Part shown: one piece after another, positions 25,058-32,843 of the stretch | Numbering within the stretch: position 1 is the first letter of the stretch | How the letters are laid out: every line of letters begins with the position of its first letter | Assembly: GCA_020027205.1 (NCBI GenBank) | Contig: JAHRAQ010000003.1 | Coordinates: 62,001 to 126,000 of the forward strand | From: Nitrospirales bacterium | Lineage (GTDB): Bacteria; Nitrospirota; Nitrospiria; Nitrospirales; UBA8639 | Reading direction: 5' to 3' | DNA length: 64,000 nucleotides | Translations under genes and position numbers: made by a program | Notes under the pieces: model-generated | Databases searched by the model: none | Told to the model about the DNA's origin: nothing | What the model saw: only the letters and a program-made list of their open reading frames with translations

Positions 25058-26109
25058 CCACCGCCCACTCCCCCCTCCACACCGCCTCCATCATCGGCGC
25101 CGGGGCGTGGGGCACGACGCTGGCGCGGCATTTGGCGAACCGGGGGGTTGCGGTGCGACTGTGGGCGCGCGAGGAAGAGGTGGTCGAACAGATCAATCGC
25201 AAACGGGAGAACGCGCTGTTTCTGCCTGGGGTCGAGTTGCCGGCGACGGTCGCCGCCGTGCATTCGCTTCACGAGGCGGTGGCGGGAACCGACCTCATCA
25301 TCCTGGCGGTGCCGTCTCATGCCATGCGGTCGGTGGTCACGGAACTGAAGCCCGCGCTCGACTCGCCGGCCGGGCCGCCGCCGGTGGTCGTGGCGTCCAA
25401 GGGCATCGAAGAAGGTTCGCTGTTGTTGATGTCCCAGGTGCTCGACGACCTGCTGCCCGCCGACTGGGCGACGCGCATCACCGTGCTCACGGGACCGAGT
25501 TTTGCGTCGGAAGTGTGCCGGGACAAACCGGCGACGGTGGTGCTGACCGGGCACGCCGAACTGACGGCGCGCCTGCAATCGGTGTTCATGTCCGCGTCGT
25601 TCCGGGTCTACACCGGGACCGATCTCATCGGCGCGCAGTTGGGCGGCGCGCTGAAAAACGTCATGGCCATCGCCGCCGGCGTGGTGGACGGACTGGACCT
25701 TGGCCTGAACGCGCGGGCCGCGCTGATTACCCGCGGCCTGGCCGAGATGGTTCGGCTGGGCGCCGCACTCGGCGCCGACGTGTCGACGTTCTATGGCTTG
25801 TCGGGTTTGGGGGACCTGATTTTGACCGGGACGGGGTCGTTAAGTCGGAATCACGCCGTCGGCTTGCAAATGGCGAAAGGTCACACGCTGGAAAAAATTC
25901 TACAGGACACCGTCACGGTGGCCGAGGGCGTGCGCACCACAAAAGCCGCCGTGGCGCTGGCGCAACGGCACCGGGTGGAGATGCCGATTGTGCAATGCGT
26001 TCACGCGGTGTTGTTCGACGGGAAACCGCCGGCGCGCGTCGTCGCCGACCTGATGGCCCGGCCGGCCAAAGAGGAAACGCCGGGCGCCACGCCCCCGCAC
26101 GCGCCCTAG
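25054..26109 (+). CDS. gpsA: NAD(P)-dependent glycerol-3-phosphate dehydrogenase
   Basis: Reduces dihydroxyacetone phosphate to sn-glycerol-3-phosphate for phospholipid synthesis. The 351-aa protein has the Rossmann loop IIGAGAWGTTLARHL, LAVPSHAMR, VASKGIEE, the conserved LTGPSFASEV, and the catalytic segment LGGALKNVMAIAAGVVDGL. The start at 25054 overlaps the hsdR stop; an N-terminal extension (MTTAHSPLHTA) precedes the Rossmann strand. From here GC content returns to the chromosomal level, so 25054-25057 is effectively the right boundary of the island. The next gene, larB, follows 15 nt after its stop. Confidence 0.94.
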   Translation: MTTAHSPLHTASIIGAGAWGTTLARHLANRGVAVRLWAREEEVVEQINRKRENALFLPGVELPATVAAVHSLHEAVAGTDLIILAVPSHAMRSVVTELKPALDSPAGPPPVVVASKGIEEGSLLLMSQVLDDLLPADWATRITVLTGPSFASEVCRDKPATVVLTGHAELTARLQSVFMSASFRVYTGTDLIGAQLGGALKNVMAIAAGVVDGLDLGLNARAALITRGLAEMVRLGAALGADVSTFYGLSGLGDLILTGTGSLSRNHAVGLQMAKGHTLEKILQDTVTVAEGVRTTKAAVALAQRHRVEMPIVQCVHAVLFDGKPPARVVADLMARPAKEETPGATPPHAP

Positions 26110-26124
26110 CGCCGGCCCGCCGCC

Positions 26125-26904
26125 ATGGACCCCGCCACAATTCACGCGCTCCTCACGTCGGTGCGGAACGGCTCGGTGTCGGTGTCGAACGCGCTTCGAC
26201 AACTGCGCACCCTGCCCTACGCCGACCTGGGTTTTGCCAAAGTGGATCACCATCGCGCGTTGCGCCACGGCGCGCCGGAGGCGATTCTCTGCGACGGCAA
26301 AACCAACGCACAGATTCTGACCATTGCCCGGAAACTGCTGGCGGCCAACACGCCCGTGCTGGCCACGCGCGCCGACGCCGCCGCCGCGCGCGCGCTCACA
26401 CGCATCAGCCGGAAGGCGGTGTATCACCGCGCCGCCCGCGTCGTGGTGATTCCGTCGAGACCGCCACGCCCGCTCCGGGGCGACGTGGTGATTGTCACCG
26501 CCGGCACCGCGGATATTCCGGTGGCGGAAGAAGCCAGGGTCACCGCCATGACGCTGGGGAGCGCGGTGGACACCGTGTTTGACGTGGGCGTGGCCGGGGT
26601 GCACCGCCTGTTCGATCAGATCGACCGGCTCCAACGCGCCCGCGCGGTCATCGTCGTGGCGGGGATGGACGGGGTGTTGCCGAGCGTGGTCGGCGGCCTG
26701 ATCGCCACACCGCTGATCGCCGTGCCGACCAGCCGGGGATACGGCGCGCACTTCGGCGGGCTGGCCCCGCTCCTGACCATGTTGAACGCCTGTTCCGGCG
26801 GCATCGGCGTGGTGAACATCGACAACGGATTCGGCGCCGGTCATCTGGCGCATCGCATCAACACGCTGGGCGACGGTGATCAGGTCGCGTCGTCGGAGGG
26901 TTGA
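26125..26904 (+). CDS. larB: Nickel-pincer cofactor biosynthesis carboxylase/hydrolase
   Basis: LarB carboxylates nicotinic acid adenine dinucleotide and hydrolyses it, the first step to the nickel-pincer cofactor of lactate racemase and related enzymes. The 259-aa protein has the N-terminal LarB-specific region (AKVDHHRALRHGAPEAILCD) and the PurE-like C-terminal domain (VTAGTADIPVAEEA, VFDVGVAGVHR, VAGMDGVLPSVVGGL, PTSRGYGAHFGG). It probably forms a transcript with gpsA and works with larC further on. Its 3' end overlaps a convergent minus-strand gene by 25 nt. larE and larA are not in the window. Confidence 0.9.
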   Translation: MDPATIHALLTSVRNGSVSVSNALRQLRTLPYADLGFAKVDHHRALRHGAPEAILCDGKTNAQILTIARKLLAANTPVLATRADAAAARALTRISRKAVYHRAARVVVIPSRPPRPLRGDVVIVTAGTADIPVAEEARVTAMTLGSAVDTVFDVGVAGVHRLFDQIDRLQRARAVIVVAGMDGVLPSVVGGLIATPLIAVPTSRGYGAHFGGLAPLLTMLNACSGGIGVVNIDNGFGAGHLAHRINTLGDGDQVASSEG

Positions 26905-27701
26905 CCCGCCGCGTTCGGGCGCGCATCGTCCGGCGTCCGGGGATTCGCGCTCGCGCCGGCATCGGTGTCGGTGTCGGTCGACGGCGCGGAGTCGGAACGC
27001 GGCGGCGATGTCACCGGCGGCGGCGCGCCCGCATCGACCGGCGCGGGCGGGGTCGGCGGCGTCACCGTGGTCGGCGTCGTCACCACAGTCGACGGCTCCA
27101 CCGCGGCCTCCGGCGGCGGCGCCACGTTCAGCGTGCCTCGCTCAAACCGCGAGACAGTTGTGGCCTGCAGAAACCCGTTCTGCTCGACCATGAGTTTGGC
27201 CCGGACGGCATAGGCGTACGTACCGGGACGCACGTACCGGCGGTGTTGATCTTTGCCGTCCCAGATCAGCGTGATCCGCTTGAGCGGTTTCCCGTCCTCC
27301 ATCACCACGTCGTCCAGGGTTTGCCGATCAACGACAAACCGGATGGAACGTTCGGACGGGGACCCGATGAGGGACGACACTTCGATGATCTCCGCCCCGC
27401 CGAGGCTGTCGGGCAACTCCACGGTGACCGTCAGGGTCAGCGACGACTCCGGGCCGGGAATAAACGGCACGGGCGAGGGCGTGACGTTCACGATGGCAAG
27501 CGGCGGAGGCGCCGGCGGCCGTTTCCGTCTGGCGTCAATCTCCTCCGGCGCCGTCAGCCACGCCAGCAACGCCAGCGCCACCACGCCCACGAAAGACGGC
27601 CGTGTGCGTGGCCGCCGGGCACACGGCCGCCGGACGTATGGCCGCCGGACGTGTGGCCGCCGGGCGCGCGCCCACCGCGTCATGTGCGGGCCGGGCGTCA
27701 T
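26880..27701 (-). CDS. Secreted or anchored protein with FlgD-like Ig domain, low-complexity ends
   Basis: A 273-aa protein. The N-terminus is an Arg/Pro repeat (RRPHVRRPYVRRPCARRP) encoded by a 15-nt minisatellite, followed by a hydrophobic segment (FVGVVALALLAWLTA) that could be a signal anchor. The middle (ITLIWDGKDQHRRYVRPGTY, YAVRAKL) resembles FlgD Ig-like/'T9SS-type' beta domains. The last 80 residues are Pro/Thr/Asp-rich and disordered. Function unknown. A second ATG at 27683 is possible. It is convergent with larB, with overlapping 3' ends. Confidence 0.6.
   Translation of the reverse strand: MTPGPHMTRWARARRPHVRRPYVRRPCARRPRTRPSFVGVVALALLAWLTAPEEIDARRKRPPAPPPLAIVNVTPSPVPFIPGPESSLTLTVTVELPDSLGGAEIIEVSSLIGSPSERSIRFVVDRQTLDDVVMEDGKPLKRITLIWDGKDQHRRYVRPGTYAYAVRAKLMVEQNGFLQATTVSRFERGTLNVAPPPEAAVEPSTVVTTPTTVTPPTPPAPVDAGAPPPVTSPPRSDSAPSTDTDTDAGASANPRTPDDARPNAAGQPSDDAT
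27609..27670. repeat. 15-nt coding minisatellite, about four copies
   Basis: GGCCGCCGGACGTGT-type units (GGCCGCCGG followed by six variable bases) repeat four times and encode the RRPxV tract of the minus-strand protein. The unit length is a multiple of three, so copy-number change would keep the frame. Confidence 0.7.
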
Positions 27702-27931
27702 GGCTTGTCATCTGGGACATGCATCGGGAACGGGACGGTGACCATCGCGCGCATCCTTTCTCGCGGCACACTTCACGCCCCGTCCCGCGCAGGGTCCGAG
27801 CGACCGGGGACGCGACGGGGCCGGGAGCGCCGCCGTGTCATTGCGCGGGACGGGGCGTATGGGCTTACATACCGTGACGCGGACGTTCCGTCAAGGGTGT
27901 CCGCACCGGTACATCGCGGAACGGAGTCGAC

Positions 27932-29098
27932 ATGCATCTTCACTTTGATTGTTTTTCCGGCGTCAGCGGGGACATGATTCTGGGCGCGCTGGTGGACGCG
28001 GGCCTCTCACCGCGCGCCCTTCGCAAGGGCCTCACCGCGCTGCCGGTGTCCGACTATCGACTCACAATCTCCAAGGTGCGTCGCGGCGCGATTCATGCGA
28101 CGAAAGTGGACGTGGTCATCGCGCGGCGTCAGACCGCGCCCCGGTCCTGGCCGCGCATCCGGCGTCTGCTGGCCGCGAGCCGGCTGCCGCCGTGGGTGAA
28201 AACACAATCGCTGGCGGTGTTCGAGCGCATCGCCGACGCGGAAGGCGCCGTCCACGGGCAGGCCCCCGCCAAGGTGCATTTTCACGAACTGGGCATGACG
28301 GATTCGCTGGTGGACGTCGTGGGCGGGCTGCTGGGCTGTCACGCGCTGGGCGCGCGAACGTTCAGCGCAACGCCCGTCAACGTGGGGTTCGGCATGATGA
28401 AGAGCGGCCATGGCGTCCTGCCGGTGCCCGGCCCCGCCGTGGCGGCGCTGGCCAAAGGCTGTCCCATATATTCACGCGGTCCCGAAATGGAACTGACCAC
28501 CCCGACCGGCATGGCCCTGCTGACCACGCTGACGCGCACCTTCGGTCACCTGCCGCCCATCGTCACCGGCGCCGTCGGCTACGGAGCGGGCACGGCCAAT
28601 CCGTGCGGGTGGTCGAACGTGTTGCGGGTGTTTGTGTCCGCCGCCGCCGACGCCGACGCGACGCCGGAAACGGACGTGGTCGTCCAGTTGGACACCGGCA
28701 TCGACGACATGAATCCTCAACTGTACGACGCGGTCATGGAGCGCCTGTTTGCCGGCGGCGCGCTGGACGTCAGTGTGACGCCGACCATGATGAAGCGCCA
28801 ACGCCCCGGCGTGCTGCTCACGGTGCTGGCCCGTCCCGAAGAGGCCGGCGCATTGACGCACACGCTGTTTCGTGAAACCACCACGCTCGGCGTGCGCAGC
28901 CGGTTCGTCGGCCGGACGACGCTGGCGCGATCGATGCGCACCGTTCGATTGCCGCAGGGCCGCGTGCGAGTGAAAGTCGTACACGCGCTCGACGGCCCGC
29001 AGTACCGGCCCGAATATCAGGACTGCCGCGCCCTCGCCGACAAAACCGGCCTGCCGGTGCGGGACATCATCGACACGGTGATGCGGAAACTGTCCTGA
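27932..29098 (+). CDS. larC: Nickel-pincer cofactor nickel insertase
   Basis: LarC uses CTP to insert nickel into the pincer cofactor made by LarB and LarE. The 388-aa protein matches the DUF111 family: MHLHFDCFSGVSGDMILGAL at the start, VHFHELGMTDSLVDVVG, the metal-rich middle, and ELTTPTGMALL. The CTP-hydrolase domain follows with ETDVVVQLDTGIDDMNPQL and MMKRQRPGVLLTV. In many Lactobacillales larC is read by a programmed frameshift; here the frame is continuous. It precedes pdxA by 12 nt. larB lies upstream, separated by a minus-strand gene. Confidence 0.93.
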   Translation: MHLHFDCFSGVSGDMILGALVDAGLSPRALRKGLTALPVSDYRLTISKVRRGAIHATKVDVVIARRQTAPRSWPRIRRLLAASRLPPWVKTQSLAVFERIADAEGAVHGQAPAKVHFHELGMTDSLVDVVGGLLGCHALGARTFSATPVNVGFGMMKSGHGVLPVPGPAVAALAKGCPIYSRGPEMELTTPTGMALLTTLTRTFGHLPPIVTGAVGYGAGTANPCGWSNVLRVFVSAAADADATPETDVVVQLDTGIDDMNPQLYDAVMERLFAGGALDVSVTPTMMKRQRPGVLLTVLARPEEAGALTHTLFRETTTLGVRSRFVGRTTLARSMRTVRLPQGRVRVKVVHALDGPQYRPEYQDCRALADKTGLPVRDIIDTVMRKLS

Positions 29099-29110
29099 CT
29101 CCCGCGCGCC

Positions 29111-30193
29111 ATGTCCAGGCCCATCACACCACGGCCCGCGCTGGCCATCACCATGGGCGACCCGGCCGGTATCGGCCCGGAGGTGATTGTCAAAGCGCTG
29201 GCGTCGCCGGCGGTGTGGCGCGTGTGTCGTCCCGTGGTCATCGGCTCCGTGCCGGTGTTTCGACGCGAACTCCGCCGTCTGCGTTCCGAGTTCACCGTGA
29301 CGCCGGTGACGAATCCGCTGACGGACGATGCGGACGCGGCGCAACCGGCGGCGTCGCCGACGGCGCGCCCGACAACGTGGCCGGCGGCGCGCCGTGGCCA
29401 ACTCCCGGTGTGCGATCCCCTGACGACACCGCTGGGCCGATTCCGCCGGGGCCACTCCGCCCGCGGTCCCGGTGCGGCGTCGGTCGCCTGCATTCACGCA
29501 GCCGTGCACCTGGCCCGCGCCGGCCACGTCGCCGGCATGGTCACGGCGCCTATTAATAAAGAGGCCATTCATCTCGCCGGGTATGCGTACCCCGGCCATA
29601 CGGAACTTCTCGCCGACCTGACGAAGGCGAAACAGGTCGGGATGATGCTCACGGGCGGGCCGTTGAAAATCCTGTTTGTCACCACGCACCAGTCGCTCCG
29701 CAGCGTGCCCGGCGCGCTGACGGCCGCGCGTGTGTTCCGGTCGATTCGACTCGCGCATCACGCCCTGCGCTCGTCGTTCGGCGTCGCCCGGCCCCGCATC
29801 GGCGTGGCGGGGCTGAATCCCCACGCCGGCGAACACGGGTTGTTCGGCCACGAAGAACGCGCGGTCATCGCGCCCGCCGTGCGCCGCGCCGCACGCGCCG
29901 GCATCCGCGCCACCGGCCCCCTGCCCGCCGACACCCTGTTCGGCGCCGCCGCGCGCGGCACGTACGACGCGGTCGTGGCCATGTATCACGACCAGGGATT
30001 AATCCCGCTCAAAACCGTGGCCTTCGGTCGATGCGTCAACCTGACCGTCGGCCTGCCGATTATCCGCACCTCCGTCGACCACGGCACCGCCTACGACATC
30101 GCCGGCAAAACCCAGGCCGACCCAACCAGTTTGCTGGAAGCCATCAAGTTAGCCGCCAGACTCGCCGGCGGGAAGAACCGGCGGCAGGCGTGA
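29111..30193 (+). CDS. pdxA: 4-hydroxythreonine-4-phosphate dehydrogenase
   Basis: Oxidises 4-phosphohydroxy-L-threonine in the DXP-dependent route to pyridoxal phosphate. The 360-aa protein has ITMGDPAGIGPEVIVKAL, TAPINKEAIHLAGY, YPGHTELLADL, VGVAGLNPHAGEHGLFG-like (here IGVAGLNPHAGEHGLFG), and the metal His in AMYHDQGLIPLK. A low-complexity insert of about 30 residues (AAQPAASPTARPTTWPAARR) lies in the first domain, making it longer than the usual 330 aa. The start ATG at 29111 is 12 nt after larC, so co-transcription is likely. The minus strand carries a long ORF shadow, which I reject. Confidence 0.93.
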   Translation: MSRPITPRPALAITMGDPAGIGPEVIVKALASPAVWRVCRPVVIGSVPVFRRELRRLRSEFTVTPVTNPLTDDADAAQPAASPTARPTTWPAARRGQLPVCDPLTTPLGRFRRGHSARGPGAASVACIHAAVHLARAGHVAGMVTAPINKEAIHLAGYAYPGHTELLADLTKAKQVGMMLTGGPLKILFVTTHQSLRSVPGALTAARVFRSIRLAHHALRSSFGVARPRIGVAGLNPHAGEHGLFGHEERAVIAPAVRRAARAGIRATGPLPADTLFGAAARGTYDAVVAMYHDQGLIPLKTVAFGRCVNLTVGLPIIRTSVDHGTAYDIAGKTQADPTSLLEAIKLAARLAGGKNRRQA

Positions 30194-30233
30194 ACAACGC
30201 GCACCGGCACACCTGACAACTCGACATCCCCGT

Positions 30234-30345
30234 CCGTCATTCCCGACATTTTTAATCGGGAATCCATCTTTCAGTTGTCCCTTCCTTTGGTTAGGACAAG
30301 GAAACAGAAGGATGGATTCCCGACTACTAACGTCGGGAATGACGG
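30234..30345. repeat. Dispersed nested palindromic repeat, cluster 3
   Basis: Both half-units are the short type: CCGTCATTCCCGAC...GTCGGGAATGACGG arms face each other across a 40-nt spacer containing CCTTTGGTTAGGACAAGG. The same spacer occurs in opposite orientation in the cluster at 43162-43271. Confidence 0.85.
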
Positions 30346-30454
30346 AGGGAGGGGACGGGAATAACGGAAGGAGGAAACACGCGAACGACGGAGGCGGACA
30401 TGACGGCGGGGGCGGTGTTCTTGTCGCTGCGGGGCCATGGCGGGCAATGCCGAC

Positions 30455-30484
30455 TTGAGACTGGACGGTGTCTTGCTCTATAAA
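30455..30484 (+). promoter_or_regulatory. Sigma70-like promoter for rpe, possibly leaderless
   Basis: TTGAGA, an 18-nt spacer and TATAAA end 6 nt before the rpe ATG at 30491. The expected transcription start coincides with the start codon. Confidence 0.5.
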
Positions 30485-30490
30485 GAGCGC

Positions 30491-31192
30491 ATGAGTGCCC
30501 CGACCGGCATGACCACCCCCACTATCCAAATCGCCCCCTCGATTCTTTCCGCCGACTTTGCGCGGCTGGCGGATGAAGTCGCGGCGGTGGAGGCCGCGGG
30601 GGCGGATATGCTGCATGTGGACGTGATGGACGGGCATTTTGTGCCCAACCTGACGGTCGGGCCGCCGGTGGTCGAGGCGTTGCGCAACATTACCGCGTTG
30701 CCGCTGGACGTGCATCTGATGATCACAAATCCCGACGACCGCATCGCCGACTTCGCGCGCGCCGGTGCGTCGTATCTCACGGTGCATACGGAAACCTGCC
30801 CGCATTTGCACCGCACCATCCAAAGCATCAGGGAACAGGGCGTGAAGGCCGGGGTGACGCTCAATCCCGCCACGTCCCTCACCACGCTCGAAGACGTGGT
30901 CGCCGACGTGGACATGGTGCTGATCATGTCGGTCAATCCGGGATTCGGCGGGCAGGCGTTCATTCCCGCGTGCCTCGATAAACTCACCCGTGCCAGACAG
31001 ATGATCGACCGGGCGGGCGGACGCGCCGTGCTGGAAGTGGACGGCGGGATCAAGGTGGACAACGCCGCCGCCGCCGTCAAGGCCGGCGCCGACGTGCTGG
31101 TCGCCGGGTCGGCGATTTTCAACAGCCCCGTGTATGCCGACGCGATCGCCGCCTTCCGCGCCGCCGCCCGCACCGGCGCCCGGTCCGCATGA
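30491..31192 (+). CDS. rpe: Ribulose-phosphate 3-epimerase
   Basis: Interconverts ribulose-5-phosphate and xylulose-5-phosphate. The 233-aa TIM barrel shows IAPSILSADFARLADEV, MLHVDVMDGHFVPN, LDVHLMI, VNPGFGGQAFI and LEVDGGI, with the metal-binding Asp and His residues all present. The frame is open to an ATG at 30437, but a promoter-like sequence at 30455-30484 lies inside that extension, so I start at 30491; the ATG at 30509 is also possible. pheS begins within its stop (ATGA overlap), which places pheST in the same transcript. Confidence 0.93.
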   Translation: MSAPTGMTTPTIQIAPSILSADFARLADEVAAVEAAGADMLHVDVMDGHFVPNLTVGPPVVEALRNITALPLDVHLMITNPDDRIADFARAGASYLTVHTETCPHLHRTIQSIREQGVKAGVTLNPATSLTTLEDVVADVDMVLIMSVNPGFGGQAFIPACLDKLTRARQMIDRAGGRAVLEVDGGIKVDNAAAAVKAGADVLVAGSAIFNSPVYADAIAAFRAAARTGARSA

Positions 31193-32763
31193 ACTCCGCG
31201 TCCGACAGTCTGCACCCGCTGGAGATCACCCTCCTGGCGGCGCTGGGGCAATCCGCCGACGCCCCGTCTTCCGATGACGAGTTGCGGGAACGTTCGCAAC
31301 TGGCGCCGTCGCAAATCAGCATGGCCCTGGGCTGGCTGCAGGCGAAGACGTTAATCCGCGTTCATGCGGAAACCGTCACGGTCTGGGTGGGACTGACGGA
31401 GGTGGGGCGCGGGTATCTGGTCACCGGGTCGCCGCCGGAATGGCTTGTGCAACGGTGCCGGCAGGGCGCGCACGAAGGCCGGCCGCTCACGGTGCAAACG
31501 TTGCAGGACGCGGACACGTTTCCTCCTTCGGACATCAGCCGCGCCATCGGCCTTCTGAAACAGGAAGGCGCCATCCGTCTCACCGCCGGCGGTCACGTGG
31601 AACCGACCGGGGCGGCAAGTCCCACGGCGGAACGGTTCGCCGCGTTGCTGAACCAACTGCGCGAGCGCCGGCGGGAGTTGCCGTCCTTTGCCCCCGACGA
31701 ACAAACCCTGCTGCGGCAGTACGCGGTCAAACGGGGCAGCGCGCAGAAACCGTTTCGGATCGAGGAACGCATCCGGCGCGAATACGTTCTGACAGAGGAC
31801 GGCAAAGCGGCGGCGCAACGTTGCCGGGCCGAGGCCGCGGACGGCCGTGGCGCCGTGAACGACGTGGCCCAACTGACGCCCGCCATGCTGAAAGACGGCT
31901 CCTGGCGCGGCGCGCGGTTTCGAAAATACACCATCAGTTTGCGGCCGCCGCGCGTCGCGCCCGGCCGGCGGCATCCGTACCGGGCCTTTCTGGATCTGGT
32001 CAAACACCAACTCGTCGGCATGGGCTTTCGGGAAATGCGCGGCCCGCTGGTCGAGACCGAGTTCTGGAACATGGACGCCCTGTTCATGCCCCAGTTCCAT
32101 CCGGCCCGCGCCATTCACGATGTGTACTTTGTGAAAACGCCCACCCATGCGGCGCGCATTGACGAACCGTTTTTGTCCAGCGTGGCCGCCGCGCATGAGC
32201 ACGGCGGCGACACGGGGTCGCGCGGGTGGGGCTACCGGTACGACGCCGAGCGGGCGCGGCGGTTAATTTTGCGCAGTCAGGGCACCGCCGTGTCGGCGCG
32301 CACGCTGGCGTCGAAGCCGCTGGTCCCCGGCAAATATTTTTCCATGGCCCGGTGTTTTCGCTACGACCAGGTGGACGCGACCCATGCCACGGATTTTTTT
32401 CAGGTGGAAGGTATTGTCCTGGGCGACGAAATTCATTTCCGCACGCTGTTGGGATTGCTGACGTTGTTCGCAGAAGAAATGGCGCAGGCCAAAGAGCGCG
32501 CGTTTCTCCCCGCGTATTTTCCGTTCACGGAGCCGTCGGTGGAACTGCACGTCCGGCACGCGCAACTCGGCTGGATGGAACTGGGCGGCGCGGGGCTGCT
32601 GCGGCCGGAGGTCACGCGGCCGCTGGGCGTGACGGCGCCGGTGATTGCCTGGGGCCTGGGGCTGGACCGCATGGCGATGGTGGCGCTCGGCCTGCATGAT
32701 ATTCGAGACCTCTTTTCCACGGACCTTGAAAAAATCCGCGCCCTGCGCGGGCGGTTTGCCTGA
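31189..32763 (+). CDS. pheS: Phenylalanine--tRNA ligase alpha subunit, archaeal/eukaryotic type
   Basis: Catalytic subunit of PheRS. At 524 aa it is much longer than normal bacterial PheS (about 330-350). The extra N-terminal 240 residues hold winged-helix modules (LAPSQISMALGWLQAKTLIR, PPSDISRAIGLLKQEGAIR) as in archaeal and eukaryotic enzymes. The class II core follows: MDALFMPQFHPARAIHDVYF, RCFRYDQVDATHATDFFQVE (motif 2), PSVELHVRHAQLG and WGLGLDRMAMVALG (motif 3). It is coupled to rpe by a 4-nt overlap and followed by pheT 80 nt later. Archaeal-type PheRS is a known but uncommon feature of some bacteria, e.g. spirochaetes. Confidence 0.93.
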   Translation: MNSASDSLHPLEITLLAALGQSADAPSSDDELRERSQLAPSQISMALGWLQAKTLIRVHAETVTVWVGLTEVGRGYLVTGSPPEWLVQRCRQGAHEGRPLTVQTLQDADTFPPSDISRAIGLLKQEGAIRLTAGGHVEPTGAASPTAERFAALLNQLRERRRELPSFAPDEQTLLRQYAVKRGSAQKPFRIEERIRREYVLTEDGKAAAQRCRAEAADGRGAVNDVAQLTPAMLKDGSWRGARFRKYTISLRPPRVAPGRRHPYRAFLDLVKHQLVGMGFREMRGPLVETEFWNMDALFMPQFHPARAIHDVYFVKTPTHAARIDEPFLSSVAAAHEHGGDTGSRGWGYRYDAERARRLILRSQGTAVSARTLASKPLVPGKYFSMARCFRYDQVDATHATDFFQVEGIVLGDEIHFRTLLGLLTLFAEEMAQAKERAFLPAYFPFTEPSVELHVRHAQLGWMELGGAGLLRPEVTRPLGVTAPVIAWGLGLDRMAMVALGLHDIRDLFSTDLEKIRALRGRFA

Positions 32764-32843
32764 CAACGCGGCACGGCCGGTGAGACCGTGACGCGCGGGC
32801 GCGCGCATCGACACATGACGACACCGGCGGCGGGACACACCTG

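Noticed and set aside
25107..26582. Long plus-strand ORF (491 aa) across gpsA and larB
   Set aside because: It is an Arg/Gly-rich shadow frame over two clearly recognised genes and is typical of GC-rich DNA.
26125..29098. Complete lactate racemase (lar) operon
   Set aside because: Only larB and larC are present; larA and larE were looked for and not seen in the window.
28472..29989. 505-aa minus-strand ORF opposite larC/pdxA
   Set aside because: His/Arg/Gly-rich text without any domain, opposite two certain enzymes.
30437..30490. Longer start for rpe
   Set aside because: The extension contains a good promoter and does not resemble Rpe.
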